From Paludibacteraceae bacterium (GTDB taxonomy: Bacteria > Bacteroidota > Bacteroidia > Bacteroidales > Paludibacteraceae): 41,908 nt of DNA. Made by a program: the position numbers and the translations under genes. Below, one piece after another: positions 15,998 to 25,615 of this stretch (positions are counted from its first letter, which is position 1; each line of letters opens with the position of its first letter). Location of the stretch: assembly GCA_017961765.1 (NCBI GenBank), contig JAGCWQ010000027.1:1-41908 (forward strand), in the 5' to 3' direction. The notes beneath the pieces are model-generated. The model ran no database searches and was not told where the DNA came from. It was given only the letters and a program-made list of their open reading frames with translations.

Positions 15998-17902
15998 ATG
16001 GCAGATTACAAAACCCCGGGAGTCTATGTGGAGGAAATCTCCAAGTTCCCACCCTCAGTGGCCGGCGTTGCCACTGCTATTCCTGCGTTTATCGGATTTA
16101 CAGCTAAATGTCCGAAAGATCGAGATGGAAATCCTATCAAACAACCTATCAAAGTGACCAGCATGGTCGATTATGAAAATAAGTTTGGTGGTGCACCTAC
16201 GTTGCAAATAGAGAACGACGTTTTGAAAAACAATGAGTTCGTCATGTATGATAGCATGAGGCTTTTCTATGACAATGGCGGAGGTGTTTGTTATGTGAGT
16301 TCCATAGGCCAATATAAAGAGGGAAAGGAATTTTGCACTGAGGATCTTTCCAAGAATATAAGCACCTATAAAAATGCTGTCAAACCCTTAGAAAAGGTGG
16401 ACGAGGTGACGTTGCTACTTTTCCCTGATGCAGCGTTGATTTTGGATGAAAAAGACTTGGCAGCATTGCACCAAGAAGCCTTGAAGCATTGTGGAGAGAT
16501 GGGTGACCGTTTTGCTATCCTTGATGTGAAGGATTTGGAAGACGATAATGATAAATTAGGAAAAACGTTGGAGAAATTCCGAGGCGGAGTCGGTACTAAT
16601 TATCTTTGTTATGGAGCTGCTTACTATCCGTATTTGAAGACTACTTATCCGAAGGAAATCTCATTCCAGCAACTGAAAGAGCAAAATAGTAGGATTAAAA
16701 CTTATATTGCTGAGATTAAAAATAATGAATCAAATGCGCTTAAGAAGCCTTTTACTGAAAGTATAAAGCAATATGAGAATACGGTTGATTATAGTAATGT
16801 AATTGGAAATGTAAAAACTGCGATTACAGAAGAATTAGGAAAAATTGCAGAAATATCCAATTTCACGGTAGTCGTAGATGCGGATGGAAAAGAAGCTCTT
16901 CGCTACAATAACGAATCGGTCGAAGACGGAAAGGAGTTGGGTTATGCATCGAAAGCCTATCAAGAAATCTCTGATAAGAAAAAGTCAGGATTGACGTTGA
17001 AGGCTGCTGTCGATTTTGTCAATAGTGATTATAGCACTAAGATAACAAGTCTTAAATCGATGTTGGAGGATATAGATTCATATGTTGTTGCGGAAGGAGT
17101 TTTGAAGTGTGATGATATGGTTGTTACGCAAGGTGATGGAACTACCGATCTTGAGAAAATGTTATTGACAGAAATAGCCAATACTACTGACTCTATAAAA
17201 AACAAAGAGAAAGAGAAGGAAATCATATCCAAGGCTTTGATTCGTCAGATTGATCAATACGCTGTAAGCAAAGGATTGGACAGCTATTCAGACATCTTAG
17301 CTGATTATCAAGATCGGGCTCAAATCATCACTCCAAGTGCTGCTATTGCTGGTATTTATGCCATGGTGGATGCAAACAAGGGTGTATGGCAAGCTCCTGC
17401 CAATGTGAGTGTTTCTGCGGTTTCTGATGTGATGGAGTATCTTTCGGATAGAGACCAAGATGACATGAATGTGGATGTCAACGCGGGAAAGTCTGTCAAT
17501 GCTATCCGTAGTTTTTCAGGAAAAGGTATCATCGTCTGGGGCGCCCGCACGCTCGATGGTAACAGCAACGAGTGGCGTTATGTGCCTGTTCGTCGTCTCT
17601 TCAATTACATCGAGGAGAGCGTACAGAAATCAACCAATTGGGCGGTCTTCCAACCGAACGATGCGAATACGTGGGTGAAGGTGCGTTGCCAAATCGAAAA
17701 CTTCCTCTCCAACTTGTGGCGTGACGGTGCGTTGGCTGGTTCTACTCCAGACAAGGCCTTCTACGTGCGCGTGGGCTTGGACGAGACCATGACGGCTCAA
17801 GACATCTTGGAGGGCAAGATGATTGTCGAGATCGGTTTGGCTGCCGTTCGTCCTGCTGAGTTTATCATCTTGAAGTTCTCTCACAAGTTGCAAGAGGCTT
17901 AA
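15998..17902 (+). CDS. contractile tail sheath protein with large internal insertion
   Basis: 634 residues. The start MADYKTPGVYVEEISKFPPS and the end AAVRPAEFIILKFSHKLQEA are hallmarks of phage-like sheath proteins of eCIS. PSAAIAGIYAMVD, GVWQAPANV and GIIVWGARTLDGN are the conserved C-terminal sheath core. Between YYPYLKTT (~209-216) and ITPSAAIAGIYA (~444) lies a mostly helical, Lys/Glu-rich stretch of ~225 residues with no place in the usual sheath fold; in ordinary members these two motifs are close together. The insert most likely projects from the outer surface of the sheath. This is the only sheath gene in the cluster, whereas PVC and Afp have several. Contraction of this protein drives the inner tube into the target. 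Confidence 0.93.
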   Translation: MADYKTPGVYVEEISKFPPSVAGVATAIPAFIGFTAKCPKDRDGNPIKQPIKVTSMVDYENKFGGAPTLQIENDVLKNNEFVMYDSMRLFYDNGGGVCYVSSIGQYKEGKEFCTEDLSKNISTYKNAVKPLEKVDEVTLLLFPDAALILDEKDLAALHQEALKHCGEMGDRFAILDVKDLEDDNDKLGKTLEKFRGGVGTNYLCYGAAYYPYLKTTYPKEISFQQLKEQNSRIKTYIAEIKNNESNALKKPFTESIKQYENTVDYSNVIGNVKTAITEELGKIAEISNFTVVVDADGKEALRYNNESVEDGKELGYASKAYQEISDKKKSGLTLKAAVDFVNSDYSTKITSLKSMLEDIDSYVVAEGVLKCDDMVVTQGDGTTDLEKMLLTEIANTTDSIKNKEKEKEIISKALIRQIDQYAVSKGLDSYSDILADYQDRAQIITPSAAIAGIYAMVDANKGVWQAPANVSVSAVSDVMEYLSDRDQDDMNVDVNAGKSVNAIRSFSGKGIIVWGARTLDGNSNEWRYVPVRRLFNYIEESVQKSTNWAVFQPNDANTWVKVRCQIENFLSNLWRDGALAGSTPDKAFYVRVGLDETMTAQDILEGKMIVEIGLAAVRPAEFIILKFSHKLQEA

Positions 17903-17944
17903 TGAGGTGTTCATCAATTCTTAATACAATAACAGAATAATCAA

Positions 17945-18388
17945 ATGGCAACAAATAATTATCCATTGACAGGCTTCCATTTCACAGTGAAATGGAGCGA
18001 CGACGACGAAAATGTAAGTTTCTCCGAAGTTACGGGGTTGAGTGTCTCCACTACTCCTATCGAGTATCGTGAGGGGGCCAATAAGGAGTACACTACCTTC
18101 AAGATGCCAGGCTTGAAGAAGTTCAACAATGTGACGTTGAAACGTGGTACGGTTGCGACCGACAATGGCTTCTTCGACTGGTTCAACTCCATCGCCAACA
18201 ATACGGTGGAGCGCAGGGACATCACCATCTCCCCCTTGAACGAGGCGCATGAGCCTGCCGTGACATGGAGTTTGAAGAACGCTTTCCCAATCAAATACGA
18301 TGCGGGTAGCTTGAACGCTTCCGACGGAAAGGTGGTCTTGGAGTCTGTGGAATTGGCTTACGAAAGCTTTACCGTGACGAGAGGCTAA
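17945..18388 (+). CDS. inner tube protein (gp19/Hcp-like, Pvc1/Pvc5-type)
   Basis: 147 residues. PLTGFHFTVKWS, FSEVTGLSVSTTPIEYREG, KMPGLKKFNNVTLKRG and VTWSLKNAFPIKYDAGSLNA match the T4 gp19-like tube family (PF06841). Rings of this protein stack into the tube that carries cargo inside the sheath. It is of standard length and follows the sheath gene after 42 nt. Confidence 0.95.
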   Translation: MATNNYPLTGFHFTVKWSDDDENVSFSEVTGLSVSTTPIEYREGANKEYTTFKMPGLKKFNNVTLKRGTVATDNGFFDWFNSIANNTVERRDITISPLNEAHEPAVTWSLKNAFPIKYDAGSLNASDGKVVLESVELAYESFTVTRG

Positions 18389-18462
18389 TGTTTCTTACAA
18401 GGGTGAGTCATCGTCTTCGGACGGTGGCTTCCCTTATATGTTGAATCAACAGTTTTTTGATA

Positions 18463-18954
18463 ATGAAGCACAAAGCGGATAGTTATGTTCCCGCCTTCCA
18501 TTTTGAGGTGACTTTCCTTAGTGTGGCCTTGGGGTTGGGTGGATTGTTGGAAAATGCGATCAACGAGGATGGCAATATCGGGATGGCCTTTTCGGAGGTC
18601 TCCGGCATCTCTGCTGAACTTCAGACGGAGGAGGTAGGCGAGGGAGGCAACAACTCGTTCAAGTACCGTTTGCCGAAGCCACCCAAGTACAACAACTTGG
18701 TGCTGAAGCGGGCATTGTCCACAACCCCGTCGGTGTTGATCATGTGGGCGAACGAAGCCATCCACAATTTCAATTTCTATCCCTGCACTGCGGTGGTCGC
18801 TCTCTTGAACGAGGAGCATATCCCGGTGAAGGTGTGGGCGTTCAACAATGCCTATCCAGTGAAGTTGGAGGTGAGCAATTTAAGTGCCAACAAAAGCGAG
18901 TTGGTGATTGAAACACTCGAATTAGCGTATAACTATTCAAGGCGGATATTATGA
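18463..18954 (+). CDS. second tube protein (gp19/Hcp-like), probable baseplate-proximal tube ring
   Basis: 163 residues from ATG 18463. An in-frame TTG at 18457 is a less likely start. It contains PAFHFEVTF, AFSEVSGISAEL, PKPPKYNNLVLKRAL and VKVWAFNNAYPVKLEVS, the gp19-like pattern, with an extra N-terminal loop. Two tube paralogues are normal in eCIS; the one encoded next to the Pvc6/Pvc7 genes usually forms the first ring on the baseplate (inference from gene order). Its stop overlaps the start of the next gene (ATGA). Confidence 0.92.
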   Translation: MKHKADSYVPAFHFEVTFLSVALGLGGLLENAINEDGNIGMAFSEVSGISAELQTEEVGEGGNNSFKYRLPKPPKYNNLVLKRALSTTPSVLIMWANEAIHNFNFYPCTAVVALLNEEHIPVKVWAFNNAYPVKLEVSNLSANKSELVIETLELAYNYSRRIL

Positions 18955-19118
18955 CCATCAAAATACGTGAATTGACCATTAAGGCGAACATCGTGGAGAG
19001 AAGTGTCAAGAGGAATGAGAACACGGCTCCGAACAATCGTGTGGAGGAGCGGAAATACATTAGTCCCTTGATGCGTGATTTCTTTGACAATGACTTAAGG
19101 AAAAGGAGGGAGAGATGA
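18951..19118 (+). CDS. DUF5908 small protein (Pvc6-like)
   Basis: 55 residues: starts MTIKIRELTIKANIVE and ends with a short Arg/Lys-rich tail after PLMRDFFDND. The length, the start IxIRELxIKAxI and the place between the second tube gene and the Pvc7-like gene all fit DUF5908. It overlaps both neighbours by 4 nt, which indicates translational coupling. Its role in the particle is not established. Confidence 0.85.
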   Translation: MTIKIRELTIKANIVERSVKRNENTAPNNRVEERKYISPLMRDFFDNDLRKRRER

Positions 19119-19765
19119 GTATTTTAGGTTTTGGTAGCAATAAAAAGGAATTCATGACTTTCCACGTCTTTGATTTCAAAGATGGAGTGCCGAGTATAAG
19201 GGAGAAAGAGGAGTTTCAGGTCATGATTAATCCAGAAGAATTCTCGAAGAGTATGACGGCCACTTTCAACCAAGAAAAGGCCATGACGAATAGTATCTCG
19301 GCGGGAAGGTTCGCCAACATGCAACCTATCGATTATAATTTCACGTTGATGATTGATGGAACAGGTGTCATTCCTACTCAAAAGGGTACGAAGAGCGTGC
19401 AGGAACAGCTGACAAAACTGACGAAAATCTTCTTCAAGGAGGTGGAAGGAAATATAGGGTATGAACCCAATTTTGTCGCTATCACCTATTGCTCGGAGGT
19501 CTTTTATGTCGTCAACACCTCGTTTAAGATAGACTATAGCTTGTTCAAGCAGGATGGTTCCCCATTGCGTGCTAAGGTGACGTGCAGTTTCAAATCTATA
19601 TGTATGAAGCCGAAAGAGGAAGTGAAGTTTGAGAAGTCAGAAGGGGATGGAAAGTCAGATGAGTCGTCTAAAGAAGATGAGATTTCTGCAATCGATAAGT
19701 TCGCAGATGCGGTTTCTGAAGCCTATGATAAGGCACTAGATTCGTTGTTCAAATTGTCTGTTTGA
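19115..19765 (+). CDS. Pvc7-like tube-baseplate adaptor without a LysM domain
   Basis: 216 residues. EEFQVMINPEEFSKSMTATF, RFANMQPIDYNFTLMIDGTG, and FVAITYCSEVFYVVNTSFKI then DYSLFKQDGSPLRAKVTCSF follow the contractile-injection tube/baseplate adaptor pattern (Pvc7; CIS_tube). In many eCIS this family ends in a LysM domain, but here the core is followed only by a Lys/Glu/Ser-rich linker (~170-190) and a short helix. It joins tube to spike in the assembled particle. Confidence 0.82.
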   Translation: MSILGFGSNKKEFMTFHVFDFKDGVPSIREKEEFQVMINPEEFSKSMTATFNQEKAMTNSISAGRFANMQPIDYNFTLMIDGTGVIPTQKGTKSVQEQLTKLTKIFFKEVEGNIGYEPNFVAITYCSEVFYVVNTSFKIDYSLFKQDGSPLRAKVTCSFKSICMKPKEEVKFEKSEGDGKSDESSKEDEISAIDKFADAVSEAYDKALDSLFKLSV

Positions 19766-19772
19766 AAGGTTT

Positions 19773-21500
19773 ATGGCAGAAAACAAGAGTGACATTAAAT
19801 ATGTGGACTTGAACGGGAATGTCTGTTGCATAGTCAAGGTGGATGGAAATCCTGTCCTCTATAACCAGTATATTGTCTCTGTCGAAGCGAGGAGTGGACT
19901 CAACACGATCTCCAATCTTAAAATAGTGCTTGACAATATCATTGACGAGGAGAAGGAACTCTATATCTCCGATACGGATATTTACAAGCTTGGCTCGGAA
20001 ATTGAGGTGCTGGTTGGCTACAATGAAGCCAAGGAGTCAGTCTTTAAGGGTTCCATCATAAAAAAATCAGTCTCTTCCTATTGTTCGCTTTTGACCATAG
20101 AGGCTAAACATGCGGCTGATAAGATGACGGTGGAAAATAAATGCAGAAGTTTTGAGGACAAAACCATTCAGGATACGATTGAGGAAGTCTGTGGTGACTA
20201 TGGAATCGATGTGAAGGTGGAGAAGCCTGGCAATAAGTCGGAGAAACGCCTGCAAAGCAATTATACTGATTGGGACTTTATCAATCTCATTGCAGAGTCC
20301 GAAGGTATGGTGGTCTATACCACTTCCGAAGGTATTGTTGTGAAGTCCATCATTGAAGACCTGACGAAACAGGAACATGTTTTGGATGTCGTCAGAGGAT
20401 ATAATATCAACACTGTCGAGTTGGAAATTGATTCCAGATGTTCGCACAAGGAGTACAAGGGAAAGGCTTTTGATTCCTCGAAGCAGGAAGCTCTTGAGTC
20501 CTCGTCGTCCGTCTCTAACCAAAGCCAAAGTGAGGAGAACAAAGAGGGGGAGAGCGTGACTGTCGCTTCAACCGGTAGTGCGGAGAGTGAGCAGGAGATG
20601 GATGCTAAGCAGAACACGATGTCTGCACGCAACGACCTCGCTTTCTTGGTGGGAAAGTTGGGGCTGCTAGGGTATGCTCCTTTGTTTCCTGGTGATATGG
20701 TCCGCTTGCATAAAGTGGGCAAAGGCTTCAATGGTAAGGTTTTGGTCTCATCTGTCTTGCAAACGATTGGCCCAGGTCGTTGGGAGACCCATTTGGAGGT
20801 TGGTTACGATAACACCCCCTATGTGAACCGTTACAACGATATAGCTCCGAAGCCAGCCATGGGCATGCTTCCTTCGGTGAATGGTCTTCAACTTGCGAAG
20901 GTGGAAGCTTTGGCTGGAGACCCCAAAGGGGAAGATCGAATCTATGTCAGACTCTTGAATTCCAACGATATGAAATTGTGGTGTCGGGTGGCGACTCTCG
21001 ATGCGGGAAATAAGCGAGGCAGTTTTTTTATGCCTGAAAAGGACGACGAGGTGATTGTGGGGTTTGTCGATGGCAACCCGAACAGTGCGGTCATTCTCGG
21101 AATGCTTCACAGCAGCAAAGCCCCTGTGCCTTTGGAAATCACCGACGACAACCATGTGAAGGGCTTCTTCAGTAGAGAGAACATTCAACTGCTCTTTGAT
21201 GATGAGAAGAAGGCTTTGTCGGTCGAAACGCCAGGTGGCAACAAGTTGTTGATCAGCGATGACGAGAAGGGGATTTCGTTGGAAGACCAAAACGGGAATA
21301 CCATCGTGATGAATGATCAAGGCATCACGGTCGAAAGCAAGAAAGCCTTAACGCTTAAGGCGGCACAGGATGTCAGCATAGAGGGTAACAATGTGAACAT
21401 TAAAGCCAATGCGCAGATGGTGGCCAAAGGATCCGCCTCTGCAGAAGTCTCTTCGGGTGGCAATACGGTCATCAAAGGAGGATTGGTGCAGATCAATTAA
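19773..21500 (+). CDS. VgrG-like spike protein (Pvc8-like)
   Basis: 575 residues. Residues ~10-220 resemble the gp27-like/late-control-D hub (EDKTIQDTIEEVCGDYGIDV, QSNYTDWDFINLIAESEG). A Ser/Glu/Gln-rich linker (~225-275) separates it from the second hub part. The gp5-type OB fold is at ~370-460 (DRIYVRLLNSND, FFMPEKDDEVIVGFVDGNPN, AVILGMLHSS). The C-terminus (~475-575) has the repetitive beta-prism pattern of a spike needle. It trimerises under the tube and is capped by the PAAR protein encoded just downstream. Confidence 0.93.
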   Translation: MAENKSDIKYVDLNGNVCCIVKVDGNPVLYNQYIVSVEARSGLNTISNLKIVLDNIIDEEKELYISDTDIYKLGSEIEVLVGYNEAKESVFKGSIIKKSVSSYCSLLTIEAKHAADKMTVENKCRSFEDKTIQDTIEEVCGDYGIDVKVEKPGNKSEKRLQSNYTDWDFINLIAESEGMVVYTTSEGIVVKSIIEDLTKQEHVLDVVRGYNINTVELEIDSRCSHKEYKGKAFDSSKQEALESSSSVSNQSQSEENKEGESVTVASTGSAESEQEMDAKQNTMSARNDLAFLVGKLGLLGYAPLFPGDMVRLHKVGKGFNGKVLVSSVLQTIGPGRWETHLEVGYDNTPYVNRYNDIAPKPAMGMLPSVNGLQLAKVEALAGDPKGEDRIYVRLLNSNDMKLWCRVATLDAGNKRGSFFMPEKDDEVIVGFVDGNPNSAVILGMLHSSKAPVPLEITDDNHVKGFFSRENIQLLFDDEKKALSVETPGGNKLLISDDEKGISLEDQNGNTIVMNDQGITVESKKALTLKAAQDVSIEGNNVNIKANAQMVAKGSASAEVSSGGNTVIKGGLVQIN

Positions 21501-21530
21501 ATTGTAAAATAGAATAAAATAAGATAGACT

Positions 21531-21809
21531 ATGGCAGCAGCAGTACGAGTAGGGGATGTGACCAACCACGGAGGTGTGGTGGTAGGTCCTGGTGTGCCGA
21601 CGGTGATGATTGGCGGAATGCCGGCAGCGGTGATGGGAGACGTTCATGCGTGTCCGCTACCTCCGCCATCCCATGTACCATCCACGCCATTTGTTTCCGG
21701 TAGTGCGACCGTATTGATTGGTGGCAAGCCGGCACTTCGGACGACCGACACGTGTGGATGTGGTGCCATGGGGGCAGTAGGATGTCCAACGGTGATAATA
21801 GGAGGGTAA
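21531..21809 (+). CDS. PAAR-domain spike tip protein (Pvc10-like)
   Basis: 92 residues: VRVGDVTNHGG, VMIGGMPAAVMGDVHACPLP, VLIGGKPALRTTD and CPTVIIGG are the repeating turns of a PAAR cone, with His and Cys residues placed to bind metal. It forms the sharp tip on the VgrG-like trimer. There is no C-terminal effector extension. Confidence 0.95.
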   Translation: MAAAVRVGDVTNHGGVVVGPGVPTVMIGGMPAAVMGDVHACPLPPPSHVPSTPFVSGSATVLIGGKPALRTTDTCGCGAMGAVGCPTVIIGG

Positions 21810-21812
21810 GAT

Positions 21813-22202
21813 ATGGCAGAGGATTTCATAGGAAAGGGCTGGAGTTTCCCGCCTCATTTCAATAAGTATGACAAAAGTGTGGATATGGTTTCTGGTCAGG
21901 AGGAGATTGAGCAGAGCCTGAAGATCTTGTTCTCGACGAATGTTCGGGAACGGTTGTTCCATCCCGATTTTGGCTGTGATTTGCGAAAGTTCCAATTTGC
22001 ACCCAACAATCGGGTCACGTTGCTCCATATTCAGCAGTTGGTGGAGACCACCGTGCGCCAGTATGAGCCCCGCATCATCCTGAACAATGTGGACATCAAC
22101 ATAGATGAGATTATGGATGGAAAGTTGCTTATCAATCTAGGCTACACCATCCGCAAAACTAACACGCAGTACAACATGGTTTATCCGTATTATTTTGAGT
22201 AA
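21813..22202 (+). CDS. gp25-like baseplate wedge protein (Pvc9-like)
   Basis: 129 residues. EEIEQSLKILFSTNVRERLF, HPDFGCDLRKFQFAPNN and QLVETTVRQYEPRIILNNVD are the hallmarks of the gp25/IraD-like fold that starts sheath assembly on the baseplate. It starts 4 nt after the PAAR gene stop. Confidence 0.95.
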   Translation: MAEDFIGKGWSFPPHFNKYDKSVDMVSGQEEIEQSLKILFSTNVRERLFHPDFGCDLRKFQFAPNNRVTLLHIQQLVETTVRQYEPRIILNNVDINIDEIMDGKLLINLGYTIRKTNTQYNMVYPYYFE

Positions 22203-22213
22203 AGGAGAGTGGC

Positions 22214-25200
22214 ATGAAAGATAATTTGATAATACCTGAAAAGAAATACACGTATGAGTACGGTCGGAAGAGCGTGACCCAAGAAGATCGATTGGGAACT
22301 GCCCTTTCTCAGGACTATGTCGGGCTTGACGAACGTTCGTTTGAGGATTTGTTCCAACAACTGAAGTCATACGCTAAAAACGTCGTTTTCTATGACGAGA
22401 CCACTCCGAAGACAAAAGAGGAAAATCAAGAGACATGGGAAACCTTCTTTGAAGGGGAAAATGGTCCGCTCTCCATGGCGGAGATGGAACGGAATATGAA
22501 TGCCAGCGAAGTGAATCCGCAGCTGGCGTTGATGTTGGCCTTTCTGAAGTTGTATCAGATTGAGCAAGACAATTTCAATGGACTTTTGACAAGATACCAT
22601 GATTTCTACTACAAGGATATATTAGGATTCACACCCCAAAAGGGCTATGTGGGGAAGACTGTTGTCTTTCCAGCCATTGAAAAACAGGTTGAAAATGTGC
22701 TTATTCCCAAAGGAACGCTTTTCGATGCGGGAAGAGACAGCAATGGCAAGCCGCTTTATTATGCCACTAGCGAAGATTTTAGCGTGAATCAGGTGAAAGT
22801 CTCTGATTGTGTGGCTTATAACAATTTGGATGATGAGGAAGAGGTTAAAAGTACTGATTCGGAAGATGCCCAGCCTCAGCAAAAACCTTATTTCCAGCCG
22901 ATTTGTGGCGAAGACTCCGAGCAGGTGAAGAGTAGCTCTTCCGTCCTTTCGGACAAGTATGGTGTCGCTATTTGTTCGGATAAGTTCCTCTCTCAAGATG
23001 GAACACTCCACGTCTCGTTCAAGGAAGGCCTAAATCTGAGCGATTTTGAGGTGGAATATACGGGAGAAAAAGGTTGGGTGAAATCAGACAATAGTGACAT
23101 TTGTATAGATCAAACAAAAAATCCTATTGTGCCTTACGACAAGAAAATTCATGGCGAGGGTTATGATACGGAATCACCCATCATTCGTCTTAATGCGAAG
23201 AAGGCTAAGACTATTCGTGAATTGAAGAAAGAGGCTTTCTATAGTATAGAAGTGAAGGTTAGTGGTAGCCATAATGTCATTATTGAGAACAAATACGGAT
23301 TGGTTGACAATCGGGTAGGGGCTGTAGTCTTTGGAGCTCAATGTGCGGAGGATGATTATTTTTTACTAAAAACTCCTATTGATGGTGCTACCATTACATC
23401 TAAAAAGACTGAATTCGTATTGGATTACTATTTCGGAACACATAAAAATAGTGCTATAGATGGTGCTTGGCGTGATTATAAATGGAATCCATCAGAGAAC
23501 TTAAATACGTATGTTTTGAAAAATGCATCGTTGCTTATTGAAAACGATGTAAAAAAAGTGATTATAAATGGGACAGAATGTACTTGTACAGATGATTTCC
23601 CTTCTAATATCGAGTTCGTCGCTGAAGAAAAGATATTTAGATATTCATTATCACACGATGAGTTTAATCAGCAAGCAAATGCGTTGCGGTTAGCTAAATC
23701 TGCGATAGACTATCAAAAATCAGGTACCGTTGGTCTTACTGATTATTTGTTGAATATTCCTGTGTTAGGGAGTCCCATCGAAATAACTTATGAGTTTAAT
23801 TTGTCCGTTGATGATTTTCAACTCTATCCAACCACTCCATTTGGCGTGGAAAAAATGGTGGTTTTGGAAAAGCGTGAAGAGGGGGAAGGCCAAGTCGTTA
23901 CTAATCAGAATCCAGAAGGAAATGGTGATGAGAAAGGAACCGAGCAACCTACATTGGACGAAGAGGGCGATAAGCCAAAAGAGAATGAGGGTGTTGAGAA
24001 TGGGTCGATTGCTCAAACCGGGAAAAAGGAAACCTCAGGTAGAAAAATATTTGCCTCTTCCTCACGAAGAACAGGTTTTTCTGTCTCAAAAAGATATCCT
24101 TTGGGGGCGAAAAAGAGTGGCGATACTGGCAACAATGCGACGAAGGAGGCGACGGCTCTTGCTGCAGAGGGTGGATCGGAAACGAATGAGCCAGTGACAG
24201 AGGAGTCTGTTACCAATGTCGAGAATCCAACAATTCCAAATCCTCCGATTCTGGAAGGTGAAAATTTTTTCAGTTTCTCTTCTGTAGAAGACATGGGCGA
24301 GAATTACCTTCAAATTGGCTTGGAGGGAGTTACGAAGCCTTGTGTGGTGAGCCTCTATTTTAGAATTAATTCTTACGTTTTGGACGGACACTATATCCCT
24401 CGTTGGTATTATATCTCGGAAGATAAAGAGAAGAAGAAGTCTATATGGACAAAGATGAGTGGAAACGTCCTCAATGATTCGACCAATAGTTTCCGTCAAA
24501 GCGGCTGCGTCACTTTGTCTTTGGATGAGGATATTATCGCTTCGGAGATGAATCAGACCTCTTTCCCTCAAGGAAAAATTTGGTTGAAACTCAATTTCAA
24601 AAGGGAGGATAAGAAAGGGCTTAAGTCTCTTGGAGATGTAGAGGTGGAGGATATAGAGGACTTGGATGAAGAGGATCGGCAGAGTAAAATGAATGAACAA
24701 AATAATGAGAAAAAGACAGCAGAACGCTTCGATTTCTCTGCTATCGAAGAGGTGCGGGCGCAGGGCTTGGAGGTGGAATATGCAGAAGAGTCGAGAGGAA
24801 TATTGCCTTGCGGAACCGTCTTGAAGGCGGGTAGCATCAAGAAGTTGGTGGTTAATATCAATGGCATCAAAAAGATTGATCAACCCTATGACGGCGCTAT
24901 GGGAAGATCGGATGAGGATGAGGTTCAGTTCCGTTCTCGTGTCAGTGAAAAACTTCGCCATAAAGGTAAGGCTTGGTCGGGCTGGGATTATGAACGACTG
25001 ATATTGGAGAATTTCCCGCAAATTGCGGCTGCAAAATATTTGCCGTGCCGAAATCTGGATGGCAATTACAAGGCAGGTCATGTCTATGTCTTGCTGGCTC
25101 CTAATCCACAAATGATTGAGCAGAAAAATCCGTTGAAACCTAATATTGGCAGTGATTTGCTCTACGATATTTATCAGTGCGTGAAAGCCCACGCCACTAC

Positions 25201-25615
25201 CTTCGCACAACAAGAGTTCCATGTGAAGGCCTTGCAGTACGAGGAGATTTTGGTTAAATGTGAAATTCGACTCAAAGAGGGACTGTTAGACGCAGATTAT
25301 TATGAGACGCTGATAAACCAAGAGTTGGTACGGTTCCTTGCTCCATGGTCGGATAACTCTAAGATTGTGGATTTTTCGGTAGAGATAGAGATGAAGGATA
25401 TTCTTTATTTTATTGAAAATCTTGATTGTGTGGAACTCGTGGAATCCTTGGGTTTGGGATGTCCCGACAACCAAGAAGGTGTCCCAACAGTGGAAAGTAA
25501 TACGGGTATCATTCGGCCTAGTAAGGTTACGCATATTCTTACATCTGCCGCTAAGCATGAGATAAAGGTTTCTTTATTTACGAAAAAAAAGGAAGAGAAC
25601 AATGACAAACAATGA
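22214..25615 (+). CDS. large baseplate J-like protein (Pvc11-like) with disordered insertion
   Basis: 1133 residues. The C-terminal quarter (~890-1120) has the baseplate-J pattern: AMGRSDEDEVQFRSRVSEKL, AWSGWDYERLILENFPQIAA and a segment GHVYVLLAPNP. The N-terminal part (DRLGTALSQDYVGLDERSFE, EVNPQLALMLAFLKLYQIEQ) fits the N-terminus of the large eCIS wedge protein. Residues ~551-683 are an acidic, Gly/Asn/Pro/Ser-rich low-complexity stretch that looks disordered, and a short acidic run is near 820. It forms the baseplate wedge with the next protein. Its 3' end overlaps the next gene by 14 nt, so the two are co-translated. Confidence 0.88.
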   Translation: MKDNLIIPEKKYTYEYGRKSVTQEDRLGTALSQDYVGLDERSFEDLFQQLKSYAKNVVFYDETTPKTKEENQETWETFFEGENGPLSMAEMERNMNASEVNPQLALMLAFLKLYQIEQDNFNGLLTRYHDFYYKDILGFTPQKGYVGKTVVFPAIEKQVENVLIPKGTLFDAGRDSNGKPLYYATSEDFSVNQVKVSDCVAYNNLDDEEEVKSTDSEDAQPQQKPYFQPICGEDSEQVKSSSSVLSDKYGVAICSDKFLSQDGTLHVSFKEGLNLSDFEVEYTGEKGWVKSDNSDICIDQTKNPIVPYDKKIHGEGYDTESPIIRLNAKKAKTIRELKKEAFYSIEVKVSGSHNVIIENKYGLVDNRVGAVVFGAQCAEDDYFLLKTPIDGATITSKKTEFVLDYYFGTHKNSAIDGAWRDYKWNPSENLNTYVLKNASLLIENDVKKVIINGTECTCTDDFPSNIEFVAEEKIFRYSLSHDEFNQQANALRLAKSAIDYQKSGTVGLTDYLLNIPVLGSPIEITYEFNLSVDDFQLYPTTPFGVEKMVVLEKREEGEGQVVTNQNPEGNGDEKGTEQPTLDEEGDKPKENEGVENGSIAQTGKKETSGRKIFASSSRRTGFSVSKRYPLGAKKSGDTGNNATKEATALAAEGGSETNEPVTEESVTNVENPTIPNPPILEGENFFSFSSVEDMGENYLQIGLEGVTKPCVVSLYFRINSYVLDGHYIPRWYYISEDKEKKKSIWTKMSGNVLNDSTNSFRQSGCVTLSLDEDIIASEMNQTSFPQGKIWLKLNFKREDKKGLKSLGDVEVEDIEDLDEEDRQSKMNEQNNEKKTAERFDFSAIEEVRAQGLEVEYAEESRGILPCGTVLKAGSIKKLVVNINGIKKIDQPYDGAMGRSDEDEVQFRSRVSEKLRHKGKAWSGWDYERLILENFPQIAAAKYLPCRNLDGNYKAGHVYVLLAPNPQMIEQKNPLKPNIGSDLLYDIYQCVKAHATTFAQQEFHVKALQYEEILVKCEIRLKEGLLDADYYETLINQELVRFLAPWSDNSKIVDFSVEIEMKDILYFIENLDCVELVESLGLGCPDNQEGVPTVESNTGIIRPSKVTHILTSAAKHEIKVSLFTKKKEENNDKQ

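Noticed and set aside
18457-18462. TTG start for the second tube protein
   Set aside because: ATG at 18463 is in frame two codons later and is the more likely start.
24086-25222. Open frame of 378 codons on the - strand
   Set aside because: Antisense to the Pvc11-like baseplate gene, no motif, composition of a shadow frame.
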